Program-made: the position numbers and the translations under genes
Part shown: positions 25,938 to 32,275 of the stretch, piece by piece
Layout: each line of letters opens with the position of its first letter
How positions within the stretch are numbered: position 1 is the first letter of the stretch
Source: Pseudomonadales bacterium
GTDB lineage: Bacteria; Pseudomonadota; Gammaproteobacteria; Pseudomonadales; Pseudohongiellaceae
Assembly: GCA_022827425.1 (NCBI GenBank)
Contig: JAJDSZ010000029.1
Span: 1-32,275 of the forward strand
DNA length: 32,275 bases
Direction: 5' to 3'
Notes under the pieces: generated by a model
Told to the model about the DNA's origin: nothing
The model's input: only the letters and a program-made list of their open reading frames with translations
The model's database searches: none

Positions 25938-26764
25938 GGCTTTGTTCGCAAGGCAGTCGCCGCATTATCTCCCGGCTTCGATATGAGCGGAATAGTGATG
26001 AGAGCCTTGACGCCGCATGGGTCTGCCGGCGTCAGTTCGAGGAAAGCCCCGGGGCCATAGCGCAGGCGCAGACGGTCGCGGACGTTGCGCAGGCCAGTGC
26101 CGCCGGATGAGGCGGTTTCATTGATGCCGGCGCCGCTGTCGCTGACACTGAATACGAGTTCGTTTTCGATTTGCCGGGCGCTGAAGATTACCTTGCCGCC
26201 TTCCGGCTTGACTTCGATGCCATGAATCACGGCATTTTCCAGCAATGGCTGCACCAACAGGGGCGGCAGCGGTATCTCGCGCAGGGCATCCGGCAGATCG
26301 ATTTGGTATGTCAGCCGCTCCTGCAATCGGGTGGCCTGGATTGCCAGATAGGCGGCGCCGAAATCGATTTCCTGGCCCAGGGTGCTTTCGCCGCTGCGGG
26401 TTCGCGCCAGAGAGGCCCGCAGCAGGGTGGTGAGATTCTCCAGGGTGCGAACGGCAAGTTCGGGTTCGCTGGAGATGAGTTGGGAGATACTGGACAGGGT
26501 ATTGAACAGGAAGTGGGGTTCGATCTGGGCCTGGAGCAGTTTGAGTTCGGTTTCTGCCAGCAGTTGTTCCTGGTGGGACTGGCGCAGTTCGGATTCGGCG
26601 AGTTTCCGCCGGGTGTGGTGCAACCTCTCCCGGGTGTAGAACACCAGGGTGCCGGTGATGCCGAAAAACAGCGCCAGGGCGACGGTGGTGAAACTCCCGG
26701 AAAAGAACAGCAGCGGCTGATTGCCCACGAGGGCGCCGGCGGAAGGCGACCGGGGACCGATCAC
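25934..26764 (-). CDS. LytS-type sensor histidine kinase, N-terminally truncated
   Basis: The 276-residue product has a single hydrophobic segment (about 24-43), a coiled coil (50-78), the His_kinase (PF06580-type) motif QAQIEPHFLFNTLSSI with probable phospho-acceptor His84, the QPLLENAVIHG N-box and the SDSGAGI G-box. The catalytic parts look complete, but LytS/AlgZ-type kinases normally have several membrane segments ahead of this point. Translation would start at a GTG, four bases after the carotenoid oxygenase stop and in the same frame, so the gene appears joined to that stop by a rearrangement. Its partner regulator is broken, so signalling through it is unlikely. It could be a pseudogene or, less likely, a coupled gene with a new role. 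Confidence 0.72.
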   Translation of the reverse strand: MIGPRSPSAGALVGNQPLLFFSGSFTTVALALFFGITGTLVFYTRERLHHTRRKLAESELRQSHQEQLLAETELKLLQAQIEPHFLFNTLSSISQLISSEPELAVRTLENLTTLLRASLARTRSGESTLGQEIDFGAAYLAIQATRLQERLTYQIDLPDALREIPLPPLLVQPLLENAVIHGIEVKPEGGKVIFSARQIENELVFSVSDSGAGINETASSGGTGLRNVRDRLRLRYGPGAFLELTPADPCGVKALITIPLISKPGDNAATALRTKP

Positions 26765-26767
26765 GAC

Positions 26768-28297
26768 TCAAGCCGCAACGAACTTGCCATGCAGTCCCAG
26801 CGGGATGGCATAGGGCAATTCAGCCGCGGCCACCGGGCCATCCGCCACGCTATCCGCATTGAAGAGATTCATCACCTGCTTCCCGCGCTGCCAGTCGTGG
26901 GCGGTTCCCAGAATCCAGCCCCGGCTTTCCGGCTCGCTGCCCGGACGGGCGAGATAGAGATGCTCTTCGGGAATCTGTGAATCCGGGTAGCGGAAGAAAT
27001 CGCGCCGCCCGCTTTCCACATTCAGCATGCTGACTTCGTTCAGGGTACCGTGCCCCTGTGGCTGCTTTCCGCTGCGGGACAGCGTCACGAGCTTGCGGTA
27101 GCGCCGGCAGCCCACCCTGGGGTCGACACAGGGAAACTCGGTCTGGACATCGCTTTCCACCAATGGTTCTTCCGAGATGGTCCGTTCCCTGGTGTCGATG
27201 CGGTAGACATAATGGCTCGCCGGTCGGCTGGCGATGGTTTCGCCGCGCATGATGGCGCTGAAGGCATCGGTCATGATGCCCGGGTCCGGCGCCCTGGCGG
27301 CGTCGAAACGGATGACTCCGGCGCTGTCCTCCCAGGCGTTGCCGAAATGGAACACCCATTGCGCGGGCAGTTCCAGGAAAAAATGGCCGGACAGGTCGTT
27401 CTTGTCCACCACCAACACCCGGCAAGGGTCTTCCGGCCGCCATTGGTGCATGTTCAGAAAACCTGTCGCGTTCGCCTGCGGCCGGTAGTGGAATGGCGGC
27501 AACACCACCACCAGATGTCTTTCCGTGACGACGAAATCGTGGGGCATCGTCATCGGGTCGACCGCCATGCGTCCGGCATTGCGCAACGAACCATCGGCGC
27601 CGATATGCCAGAACACCAGCAGGCCGGCGCTGGAGGCATAGCCGAAGTTCCACAGGCTGCCATCCACATCCACCCGGGGATGGGCCGAAAAGGGCACGCC
27701 GCGCATGGACGAGCCGCCGCCGGCTTCCGGGAACCGGTAAGGGCCTTTTGTGGCCAGGGTTTCCGGGTCGATCTCATAGGGACTGCCGGCTTCCCATAAG
27801 GCCAGCAGGCGGTCGTGATGGTGGAGAACGCTGGTATTGGCCAGATTCAGATCGTCGGGGCCGCTGAATCCCGCAGGGTTTGGCGGCGCGCCGGCAAGGC
27901 CGGGATAGAGGGCGCGCCCCGCCTGCCGCTCGGCTTTCAGCTTGGCGGTTTCCACCAGCCGCGCCTCATGCCGCACGCCGTCCGCGCCGATGCGCCAGGC
28001 GTGCATCATGCCGTCGCCGTCGAACCAGTGCCGATTGCGCCAGCCATGGGTTTCGTGTTGCGCGGGGCCGGTGCGATACAGCACGCCCCGCAGCGCCTCG
28101 GGCCAGTTTCCCGACACTTCGGCCTTGCTCTGGTAGTGGCCGCGGTCGATATTGCCCCAGGCGGCAAGCCAGGGGTGCTCTTCGAGACTGCGGGCGAACT
28201 GCGCCGACCAGTCGTCTGCATCGGCTTCGGCCAGTGCGGCGCCGGGCCAGGGCAGGGCCAGCAAGCCCATCATTTTCGTAAAATCACGACGGTTCAT
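26768..28297 (-). CDS. Tat-exported carotenoid oxygenase (RPE65 family)
   Basis: The 509-residue protein starts with a twin-arginine signal (MNRRDFTKMMGLLALPWPGAALA). The mature part is a carotenoid cleavage oxygenase-type seven-bladed propeller. Four histidines that would bind the catalytic iron are His206 (SAHPRVD), His253 (MPHDFV), His317 (VFHFGN) and His503 (GLHGKF). YRTGPAQHETHG and WFDGDGMMHAW are the typical N-terminal blocks. These enzymes split carotenoids, apocarotenoids or stilbene-like compounds with oxygen. Export to the periplasm folded with its metal is consistent with the Tat signal. It has a strong AGGAG ribosome-binding site. It is followed directly by the kinase relic and preceded by a hairpin array after the DUF2141 gene. 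The substrate cannot be inferred. Confidence 0.93.
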   Translation of the reverse strand: MNRRDFTKMMGLLALPWPGAALAEADADDWSAQFARSLEEHPWLAAWGNIDRGHYQSKAEVSGNWPEALRGVLYRTGPAQHETHGWRNRHWFDGDGMMHAWRIGADGVRHEARLVETAKLKAERQAGRALYPGLAGAPPNPAGFSGPDDLNLANTSVLHHHDRLLALWEAGSPYEIDPETLATKGPYRFPEAGGGSSMRGVPFSAHPRVDVDGSLWNFGYASSAGLLVFWHIGADGSLRNAGRMAVDPMTMPHDFVVTERHLVVVLPPFHYRPQANATGFLNMHQWRPEDPCRVLVVDKNDLSGHFFLELPAQWVFHFGNAWEDSAGVIRFDAARAPDPGIMTDAFSAIMRGETIASRPASHYVYRIDTRERTISEEPLVESDVQTEFPCVDPRVGCRRYRKLVTLSRSGKQPQGHGTLNEVSMLNVESGRRDFFRYPDSQIPEEHLYLARPGSEPESRGWILGTAHDWQRGKQVMNLFNADSVADGPVAAAELPYAIPLGLHGKFVAA

Positions 28298-28334
28298 TCT
28301 TGTTCTCCTGTTCTTGTACGCCTAGGTATTCTCT

Positions 28335-28480
28335 GAAAAATTCCTTCCTTGGAATTTTTCATTATCGCAAAACAAAAGCGTGGTTTTGTTTTGCTCTCGA
28401 ATTCAATGGCTTACGCCATCAAATTCGGCGGCACTTCCATGTGCCGCTAGGGAAGCTCTGACTTAATCAGAGCTTCCCTA
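28335..28480. repeat. Array of five consecutive hairpins
   Basis: Five inverted repeats follow one another in 146 bp. They are 28335-28344 with 28351-28360 (10 bp perfect), 28367-28377 with 28384-28394 (11 bp perfect), 28398-28410 with 28415-28427 (13 bp, two mismatches), 28428-28434 with 28441-28447 (7 bp perfect), and 28448-28461 with 28467-28480 (14 bp perfect). The last three abut exactly. They fill most of the gap between the DUF2141 gene and the carotenoid oxygenase gene. The stems have unrelated sequences, so this is not a simple tandem repeat. Confidence 0.8.
28448..28480 (-). terminator. Hairpin overlapping the DUF2141 stop codon
   Basis: A perfect 14-bp stem with a 5-base loop begins with the DUF2141 stop codon when read on the minus strand. 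No U-run follows directly. It may end or attenuate transcription before the oxygenase gene, or may simply be the last unit of the hairpin array. Confidence 0.45.
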
Positions 28481-28906
28481 GTGATTCAGGCTGATCACCT
28501 GGGTGACTTCGCCTTCGAGGATGAAGCGGGCGTCTTCCCAGACAGCCGGACCGAACATGGCCCTGGCGTTATTGGAAAAGGCGAAGGGCTCGGTGGGGGC
28601 GCCGACGAAATTGGCGTCGAGTGCATCGTTGCCGTTCACATCGTGCATGACGCGGATGGCGTATTCGCCCGGCGGCAGGTCTTCGGCGACCAGGGTGATC
28701 GAACCGGCTACCGCGGGTTCCATGAACTGCGCCATTGAGCCTTCGCCATCGAATTGCGCCTTGCCGGCATGTACCCGCACCTGAATCGTGCCGCTGGCTT
28801 CGCGGATGTCCTCGATCACGATGGTCAGGGTTTCCGCCCCCGCGGTGCCGCAAACGCCAAACGCCAGGGTGAGGGCGATTGCGCGAACGATCTTGCTGCG
28901 GTTCAT
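28478..28906 (-). CDS. Exported DUF2141 protein
   Basis: The ATG at 28906 has GGGAG eight bases upstream and gives 142 residues with a signal peptide ending near GTAGA (residue 24); a start 13 codons earlier is open but adds no signal-like sequence. DUF2141 is shown by the small beta-sandwich pattern LTIVIEDIREASGTIQVRV, LPPGEYAIRVMHDVNGNDALDANFVGAPTEP-type core (near residues 78-108) and FSNNARAMFGPAVWEDARF. Such proteins are periplasmic or secreted, and some neighbour carotenoid or lipid genes; here a carotenoid oxygenase gene lies just downstream. No enzymatic role is known. Confidence 0.86.
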   Translation of the reverse strand: MNRSKIVRAIALTLAFGVCGTAGAETLTIVIEDIREASGTIQVRVHAGKAQFDGEGSMAQFMEPAVAGSITLVAEDLPPGEYAIRVMHDVNGNDALDANFVGAPTEPFAFSNNARAMFGPAVWEDARFILEGEVTQVISLNH

Positions 28907-29139
28907 GACTTGCTCCCATGCTTTGCCGAAGGTGCTGGCAGTCATCTAAACATGACCGGAAAGCCCCGGCAACGATATTGCGACAAAGCGGCAATAGCCG
29001 GAACGAAGCCGTAAATGAGGCGATGGAAACCGGCCGCCAACCTGCGCCTGGAGACAGAATCCCCGAAGAGATTCTGCGACTACGCTTCGCTTCGCGCGGA
29101 ATGACATGAAGGTTGGAGCGCCGAAATGAGAATCACTGA
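28907..29139. other. Intergenic stretch with a dispersed repeat
   Basis: No coding sequence is seen here. It holds the upstream region of the DUF2141 gene, where I see only a weak promoter candidate (TTGCCG, 17 bp, TTAGAT on the minus strand), and family 2 repeat copy C. A second small inverted repeat, CAGAATC with GATTCTG (29055-29061 and 29070-29076), overlaps the start of copy C. Confidence 0.5.
29069..29105 (+). repeat. Dispersed palindromic repeat, family 2, copy C
   Basis: This 37-base copy runs from AGATTCTGCGACTACG to GCGGAATGAC and differs from copy B at a handful of sites. It lies about 35 bp before the promoter of the large repeat-protein gene. Confidence 0.82.
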
Positions 29140-29169
29140 TTGAAATTGCTTTTCGGGGTTTCTTATAAT
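29140..29169 (+). promoter_or_regulatory. Strong sigma70-type promoter
   Basis: TTGAAA (29140-29145), an 18-bp spacer and a perfect TATAAT (29164-29169) point towards the pentanucleotide tract and the large secreted protein. The predicted start of transcription is near 29176, about 38 bases before the ATG at 29214. This is the best promoter in the window. Confidence 0.72.
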
Positions 29170-29213
29170 GTCGCCACTTCTCCCGCCACCGGTACGCGAA
29201 TCGCGAAAATAGC

Positions 29214-29627
29214 ATGGAAATCGGTAAGAAGCACTTGACAGCGGATTTCCCCGGTAGTGGCACCATATTGTTAGCCGAGCCGAGCCGAGCCGAGCCGAGC
29301 CGAGCCGAGCCGAGCCGAGCCGAGCCGAGCCGAGCCGAGCCGAGCCGAGCCGAGCCGAGCCGTGAGCGCGCCCGAGTGGCATGGGGCTTTCAAATCCGGG
29401 GGCGCCCGCGGGCGCCCGCAACGCAGCCTGCCGCGTGCGCTGGGGCGGGCCCTGTCGTGCCTGCCGCTGCTGCTTGGCCTTGCCGCCGGGGCGCAGGCGC
29501 AGGGGACCGCGAGCCTGACGCTGGACCCGACCGAGATCGAGTATCACTCCCTGCACGGCGCCACGATCACGCTGATCCCGAAGAACGCGTCTTTCTTTGC
29601 GGCGGGGACCGGCGGAGGCTCGGATGA
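29214..29627 (+). other. Leader reading frame running through the pentanucleotide tract
   Basis: The first ATG after the promoter (MEIGKKHLTADFPGSGTILL) enters the repeat tract, where 15 bases encode AEPSR again and again. With 17 units the frame leaves the tract as arginine- and alanine-rich nonsense and stops at 29625-29627. The large gene lies in a frame one base different. Adding one 5-base unit, or removing two, would place this ATG in frame with it. No good Shine-Dalgarno is seen before the ATG. This may be the off state of a phase-variable gene, or an incidental open frame. Confidence 0.45.
29273..29362 (+). repeat. Pentanucleotide microsatellite, 17 perfect units
   Basis: The unit CGAGC is repeated 17 times without error from 29276 to 29360, flanked by partial units (AGC before, CG after). 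Since five is not a multiple of three, any gain or loss of a unit shifts the reading frame. Perfect tracts of this length are unstable by slipped-strand mispairing. The copy number in an assembly may be inexact. Confidence 0.95.
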
Positions 29628-32275
29628 TCCAAGTACACCTGCCGGAGTTGCCAGGCACGCCAGACTGCTATCCTATGTGGACAGCCGGGACCTGGTCGAG
29701 GACGGAGAAAAGATTCCGCCAACCGCGGTCCGGCTCAGCGCGGCCGGCCTTGCGAACATCACGCTGTCGGGGGCGCCCTCCGGCCTGACGATCGCCAGCG
29801 GCCGGCTGCTGGCGCGGTCGGCGGGCGACGACCATGGCTTTCCGGAAGGTACGCACCGGTCCGCGGAAATCACCCTGGCGTACAGCGGTTCGGCCGTCGC
29901 CGCGGACGATCCGGTGACCGTCACCGTCAACGGTGATGTCCTGTCGAGGCGGAATGCGCAACGCGAAAGAGGGAGCGGGCCCGGCAACCTGTCCGCCGAC
30001 TTCACGGTCGGGGGCCCGCCCCCCGCCGCCGTGACGCTCTCCCCGGACTCCCTCGCCCTGACCGAACTCGGCGCATCGAGTGCTGTTGAAAAAACCTACA
30101 CGGTGGTCCTGGACTCCGATCCGGTCGCGGACGTCACGGTCACGGTCACGAATGGCGACAGCACTGCCGCAGAGGTGGACACCGATACCGGCGCCGGCGC
30201 CGGCGCCGGCGGCAATCAGGATACCCTGACCTTCACGGCGGGCGGCACCGGTCTCGGCTCGGGCGCGGGCAACGGCAACTGGAGAGTACCCCAGGAGGTG
30301 ACGGTAAGGGCGCTGAACGATGCCGACGGCGCGGGCGAGTCCTTCAACCTTACGCATGCCGCGACCGCCGCGAGCGGCCCCTACAACGGCATCGTCATCG
30401 GCAGCGTCGCGGTGACGACCACCGACGCCGGCCACGGGGTCGTGGTGTCGGAGTCGGCACTGTCGGTGGCGGGGGATGACGAAACCGTGGAGTACACGGT
30501 GGTGCTGAAGAGCCGGCCCACGGGGAATGTGGTGATTTCGGCGACGTCGGACGACACGGCGAAGGCCACGGTCTCTCCCGCCACCCTGACCTTCGGCGTC
30601 TCGGACTGGAACGCCCCGAAGACGTTTACCGTCACCGGCAAGGGTGCGGGCTCGGCCAACGTCAGCCACGCGGTCCAGTCCTCCGCCGACACGACGAACT
30701 ACCCGACCTCGACGACGGTTTCCGGGGTGGCGGTGACGGTCACCGGCGCCAGGCCGGTGGTCTCGGTGGATGCGTTCGGTTTTGCTTTCAGTGAGGGTAC
30801 CCGCGACCTGTCTTTCGATGTCACGGCAATGCCGGCGCCCGCCGCGCCCCTCACCGTAAGACTGCGGGTGACCGCGACCGGCGCGGCGGCGTCTCCCGCG
30901 CCGGGCGGCGTGGGGGACGTGACGGTGACGGTGCCGACCGCGGGCAGTGCCAGGCACAACGTGAATATCTATGGGGATACAGTGGACGAGCCGGACGGCG
31001 AGGTGACGGTGGAGGTGCTCGCGGGTCCGGGCTACCGTGTGGCTACGGATCCGGACCACATCGATTCGCTCATTCTGTTCGACAATGACGCCGGAGTGAT
31101 GGTTTCCCCGACCTCCCTCACCCTGGAGGAACTCGGCGCCGCATCGGAGGTTGAAAAGACCTACACCATCGTCCTCGACACCGATCCGGGCGCGGATGTC
31201 ACGATCACGGCGACCAACGGCGACGCCACCGCGGTCGAGGTGGACACCGACAGCGGCATGTCCGGCAGCCAGTCCACGCTGACCTTCACGGCGGGCGGCG
31301 ACGGCTCCGGCTCGGGCACGGGCAACGGCGACTGGGCGGTGGCGCGGACGGTGACGGTGCGGGCGCTCAACGACGCCGACAGCGTGAGCGAATCCTTCAA
31401 CATCACGCACGGCGCGACCGCCGCGAGCGGCCCCTTCAACAACATCTCCATCGTTCCGGTGGCGGTGGCGACCGCCGACGCCGGCCACGGGGTCGTGGTG
31501 TCGAAATCGAGCCTGTCCGTGGCGGCGGGCGACGAAACCGCGACCTACACGGTGGTTCTCAAAAGCCAGCCTTCCGGCAACGTGGTGATTTCGGCGACCT
31601 CGGGCGCCACGGCCAACGCCGAGGTGGACACGGACGCGGACATGGCGGGCAACCAGAACACCCTGACCTTCGCCAATTCCGACTGGAACATGCCACAGAC
31701 GGTCACGGTCACCGGCAAGGGCCAGGGTTCGACATCCATCAGCCACGCGGTCTCGAGTTCCGCCGACACGACGAACTACCCGACCTCGTCAACGATTTCC
31801 GCGGTGTCGGTCACGGTCACCCCCGACACCCGCCCGACGGTGAATATCACGGGCGCGCCCTTCGAGGCCTGGGAGGGCGAGAGCGTGAGCGTCCCCGTAG
31901 CGCTCTCGGCCGCCCGCACCGTCGACACGACCGTCGAGCTGGAGCAGTCCGGCCTCGGCACGGCGACCGCCGGCGCGGACTTCACGGCCGGCCCCTGGAG
32001 CGTCACGATTCCGGCGGGCCAGACGACCGCGAGCGCGTCCATCGCGCTGACCCAGGACACGGCGCTGGAGATGGACGAGGCGTTCAACGTCCGCGTCAGG
32101 CAGTCCACCCTGCCGGCCGGCGTGGCCGCGGGAACGGGCGCGGCGCGGGTGACCATCCGGGACGACGAGTACAGCCTGTGCTTCGACCGCAATGCCTACG
32201 CGGTCAACGAGCACGCGGGCGAGGTGGACCTGCCCCTCAGCCTGTCGAGGGCGGTGCGGAACGACGTCACCGTGT
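29362..32275 (+). CDS. Large secreted Calx-beta-like repeat protein (partial, continues past the window)
   Basis: The frame is open for at least 971 codons from the GTG at 29362 to the window edge. A signal peptide is visible (SLPRALGRALSCLPLLLGLAAGAQAQ, about residues 22-47), giving a long basic N-region. After a unique region (about 48-220), two rounds of a three-domain set follow. Type A opens SPDSLALTELGA or SPTSLTLEELGA, type B opens GHGVVVS, and type C is a Calx-beta-like domain (VNITGAPFEAWEGESVSV with FTAGPWSVTIPAGQTTASASI). Such proteins are usually long surface or secreted adhesins; calcium binding is possible but not shown. The GTG is the only start codon in frame between the upstream stop (29272-29274) and the signal peptide, and it has no Shine-Dalgarno, so the true start may lie before the pentanucleotide tract in phase variants. 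Confidence 0.82.
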   Translation, partial: MSAPEWHGAFKSGGARGRPQRSLPRALGRALSCLPLLLGLAAGAQAQGTASLTLDPTEIEYHSLHGATITLIPKNASFFAAGTGGGSDDPSTPAGVARHARLLSYVDSRDLVEDGEKIPPTAVRLSAAGLANITLSGAPSGLTIASGRLLARSAGDDHGFPEGTHRSAEITLAYSGSAVAADDPVTVTVNGDVLSRRNAQRERGSGPGNLSADFTVGGPPPAAVTLSPDSLALTELGASSAVEKTYTVVLDSDPVADVTVTVTNGDSTAAEVDTDTGAGAGAGGNQDTLTFTAGGTGLGSGAGNGNWRVPQEVTVRALNDADGAGESFNLTHAATAASGPYNGIVIGSVAVTTTDAGHGVVVSESALSVAGDDETVEYTVVLKSRPTGNVVISATSDDTAKATVSPATLTFGVSDWNAPKTFTVTGKGAGSANVSHAVQSSADTTNYPTSTTVSGVAVTVTGARPVVSVDAFGFAFSEGTRDLSFDVTAMPAPAAPLTVRLRVTATGAAASPAPGGVGDVTVTVPTAGSARHNVNIYGDTVDEPDGEVTVEVLAGPGYRVATDPDHIDSLILFDNDAGVMVSPTSLTLEELGAASEVEKTYTIVLDTDPGADVTITATNGDATAVEVDTDSGMSGSQSTLTFTAGGDGSGSGTGNGDWAVARTVTVRALNDADSVSESFNITHGATAASGPFNNISIVPVAVATADAGHGVVVSKSSLSVAAGDETATYTVVLKSQPSGNVVISATSGATANAEVDTDADMAGNQNTLTFANSDWNMPQTVTVTGKGQGSTSISHAVSSSADTTNYPTSSTISAVSVTVTPDTRPTVNITGAPFEAWEGESVSVPVALSAARTVDTTVELEQSGLGTATAGADFTAGPWSVTIPAGQTTASASIALTQDTALEMDEAFNVRVRQSTLPAGVAAGTGAARVTIRDDEYSLCFDRNAYAVNEHAGEVDLPLSLSRAVRNDVTV
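30031..31853 (+). repeat. Tandem duplication of a domain set inside the repeat protein
   Basis: A segment of about 1,053-1,065 bp is repeated in tandem. Shared landmarks are the type A openings at 30031 and 31096, and GGCCACGGGGTCGTGGTGTCG-like type B openings at 30430 and 31483. Identity is high at the protein level in A and B and low in C. Inside the first A domain, GGCGCC is repeated three times (30190-30207), expanding a glycine-alanine loop. Confidence 0.8.

Noticed and set aside
28335-28480. CRISPR-like array
   Set aside because: The units differ in sequence and there are no equal spacers or cas genes; these are separate hairpins.
29235-29240. Perfect TTGACA next to the pentanucleotide tract
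   Set aside because: No -10 sequence lies 16-18 bp downstream, and it falls within the likely leader transcript.
29258-29270. TGGCAC followed by ATATTGT, resembling a sigma54 promoter
   Set aside because: The spacing between the GG and the second element is one base short and the GC of the -12 is missing; the upstream TTGAAA/TATAAT pair is far better.
29668-31746. Long open frame of nearly 700 codons on the minus strand across the repeat protein
   Set aside because: Its product is Arg/Gly/His-rich low-complexity text typical of antisense frames in GC-rich DNA, while the plus-strand frame shows clear Calx-beta-like domains.

Overview
The window looks like a chromosome segment from a GC-rich gammaproteobacterium, probably marine or host-associated. 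The evidence is gene content: gpsA followed by DUF4389 and DUF4892 genes, prmB beside folE, xseA, an NCS2 permease, a TonB-dependent receptor relic, and several exported quinoprotein and cytochrome c proteins. Two families of short dispersed palindromic repeats, a run of hairpins, and several truncated genes point to a genome shaped by repeat spread and gene decay. The taxonomic placement is an inference without any database search.

Layout. (1) 54-6599, minus strand: five tightly spaced genes, in transcription order an exported protein of unknown function, a cytochrome c/copper monooxygenase-like fusion, a cytochrome c/PQQ-type beta-propeller fusion, xseA, and a membrane-anchored DsbA-like thioredoxin-fold protein. 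A second PQQ-type dehydrogenase (6800-8857) diverges from them. Together they form a periplasmic oxidation locus of unknown substrate. (2) 8934-11085: argF, then a TonB-dependent receptor pseudogene with an internal frameshifting deletion and a C-terminus cut off at a dispersed repeat. (3) 11232-12965: an NCS2 permease carrying an unusual cytoplasmic C-terminal domain. (4) 13015-18517, minus: the three-gene proton-translocating transhydrogenase (pntAa, pntAb, pntB) coupled to an M14 carboxypeptidase-like gene. (5) 18730-21370: an isopropylmalate/citramalate synthase family gene and leuB, convergent and overlapping by 65 bp. (6) 21533-24083: gpsA, DUF4389 and DUF4892 genes, then folE and prmB. 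(7) 25746-28906, minus: a DUF2141 gene, a Tat-exported carotenoid oxygenase, and remnants of a LytS/LytR-type two-component system whose kinase lies in the oxygenase reading frame just after its stop. (8) 29140 to the end: a strong sigma70-type promoter, a tract of 17 perfect pentanucleotide repeats, and the first 971 codons of a large secreted Calx-beta-like repeat protein that runs off the window.

The most interesting item is region 8. The first ATG after the promoter reads through the pentanucleotide tract but, with 17 units, is out of frame with the surface protein. Gain of one unit or loss of two would join them, as expected of a phase-variable contingency locus. Other points of interest are the exported redox gene set, the five consecutive hairpins at 28335-28480, and the permease with a histidine-kinase-like ATPase-fold tail.
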